5,114 nt of DNA. Origin: a candidate division WWE3 bacterium (GTDB lineage: Bacteria > Patescibacteriota > WWE3 > UBA101185 > UBA10185). The position numbers were made by a program, and so were the translations under genes. The notes under the pieces are model-generated. The model saw only the letters and a program-made list of their open reading frames with translations. It had not been told where the DNA came from and did not search any database. The stretch spans positions 1-5,114 of the forward strand of contig JAGQNX010000118.1 in NCBI GenBank assembly GCA_020427865.1, written 5' to 3'. Shown piece by piece: positions 5,111 through 5,114 of this stretch (the stretch's first letter is position 1; each line of letters begins with the position of its first letter).

Positions 5111-5114
5111 TGCT

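Noticed and set aside
1..5114. CRISPR array, insertion sequence or prophage
   Set aside because: No regularly spaced direct repeats, transposase, terminal inverted repeats or phage genes are present; the gene content is housekeeping.

Overview
The window is AT-rich bacterial chromosomal DNA holding six complete protein genes, one gene cut by the left edge, and the regulated leader of the last gene. Small single-domain proteins, starts often without a Shine-Dalgarno (SD) sequence and an archaeal-type aspartyl-tRNA synthetase suggest a small-genome bacterium of the Patescibacteria/CPR type or a relative. This is inference only: there is no rRNA or other marker here. All six complete genes end in TAA or TAG, and none needs UGA recoding.

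Layout. Positions 1-221 (minus) hold the start of a membrane-anchored substrate-binding protein, divergent from htpX (325-1137, plus), a membrane zinc protease. A 69-base gap then holds an inverted repeat and a promoter for a two-gene plus-strand operon: a small MscS-like membrane protein (1207-1605) and folD (1609-2451). folD converges on an alkyltransferase-like DNA-repair protein gene (2448-2852, minus) so tightly that the stop codons share one TTAA. That gene is divergent from a short MgtC/SapB-family gene (2942-3391, plus). The 141-base gap after it contains a perfect 12-bp hairpin. Last comes aspS (3533-4840, minus).

Regulation is the most interesting part. First, three genes (htpX, the alkyltransferase-like gene and the MgtC-like gene) each have a -10-like hexamer ending exactly six bases before the ATG, which predicts leaderless mRNAs. 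The two genes with an SD-like sequence (the MscS-like gene and aspS) have a 5' leader. Second, aspS is preceded by a T-box riboswitch at about 4855-5080, with a canonical antiterminator, its 7-base UGGCACC bulge and a mutually exclusive terminator hairpin. The C of UGGC fits G73 of tRNA-Asp and tRNA-Asn. The synthetase carries the His and Pro associated with non-discriminating AspRS, so it probably charges both tRNAs, and the switch may sense either. A further 9-bp perfect pairing beside the aspS SD could add a third alternative fold. The specifier codon could not be assigned with confidence.
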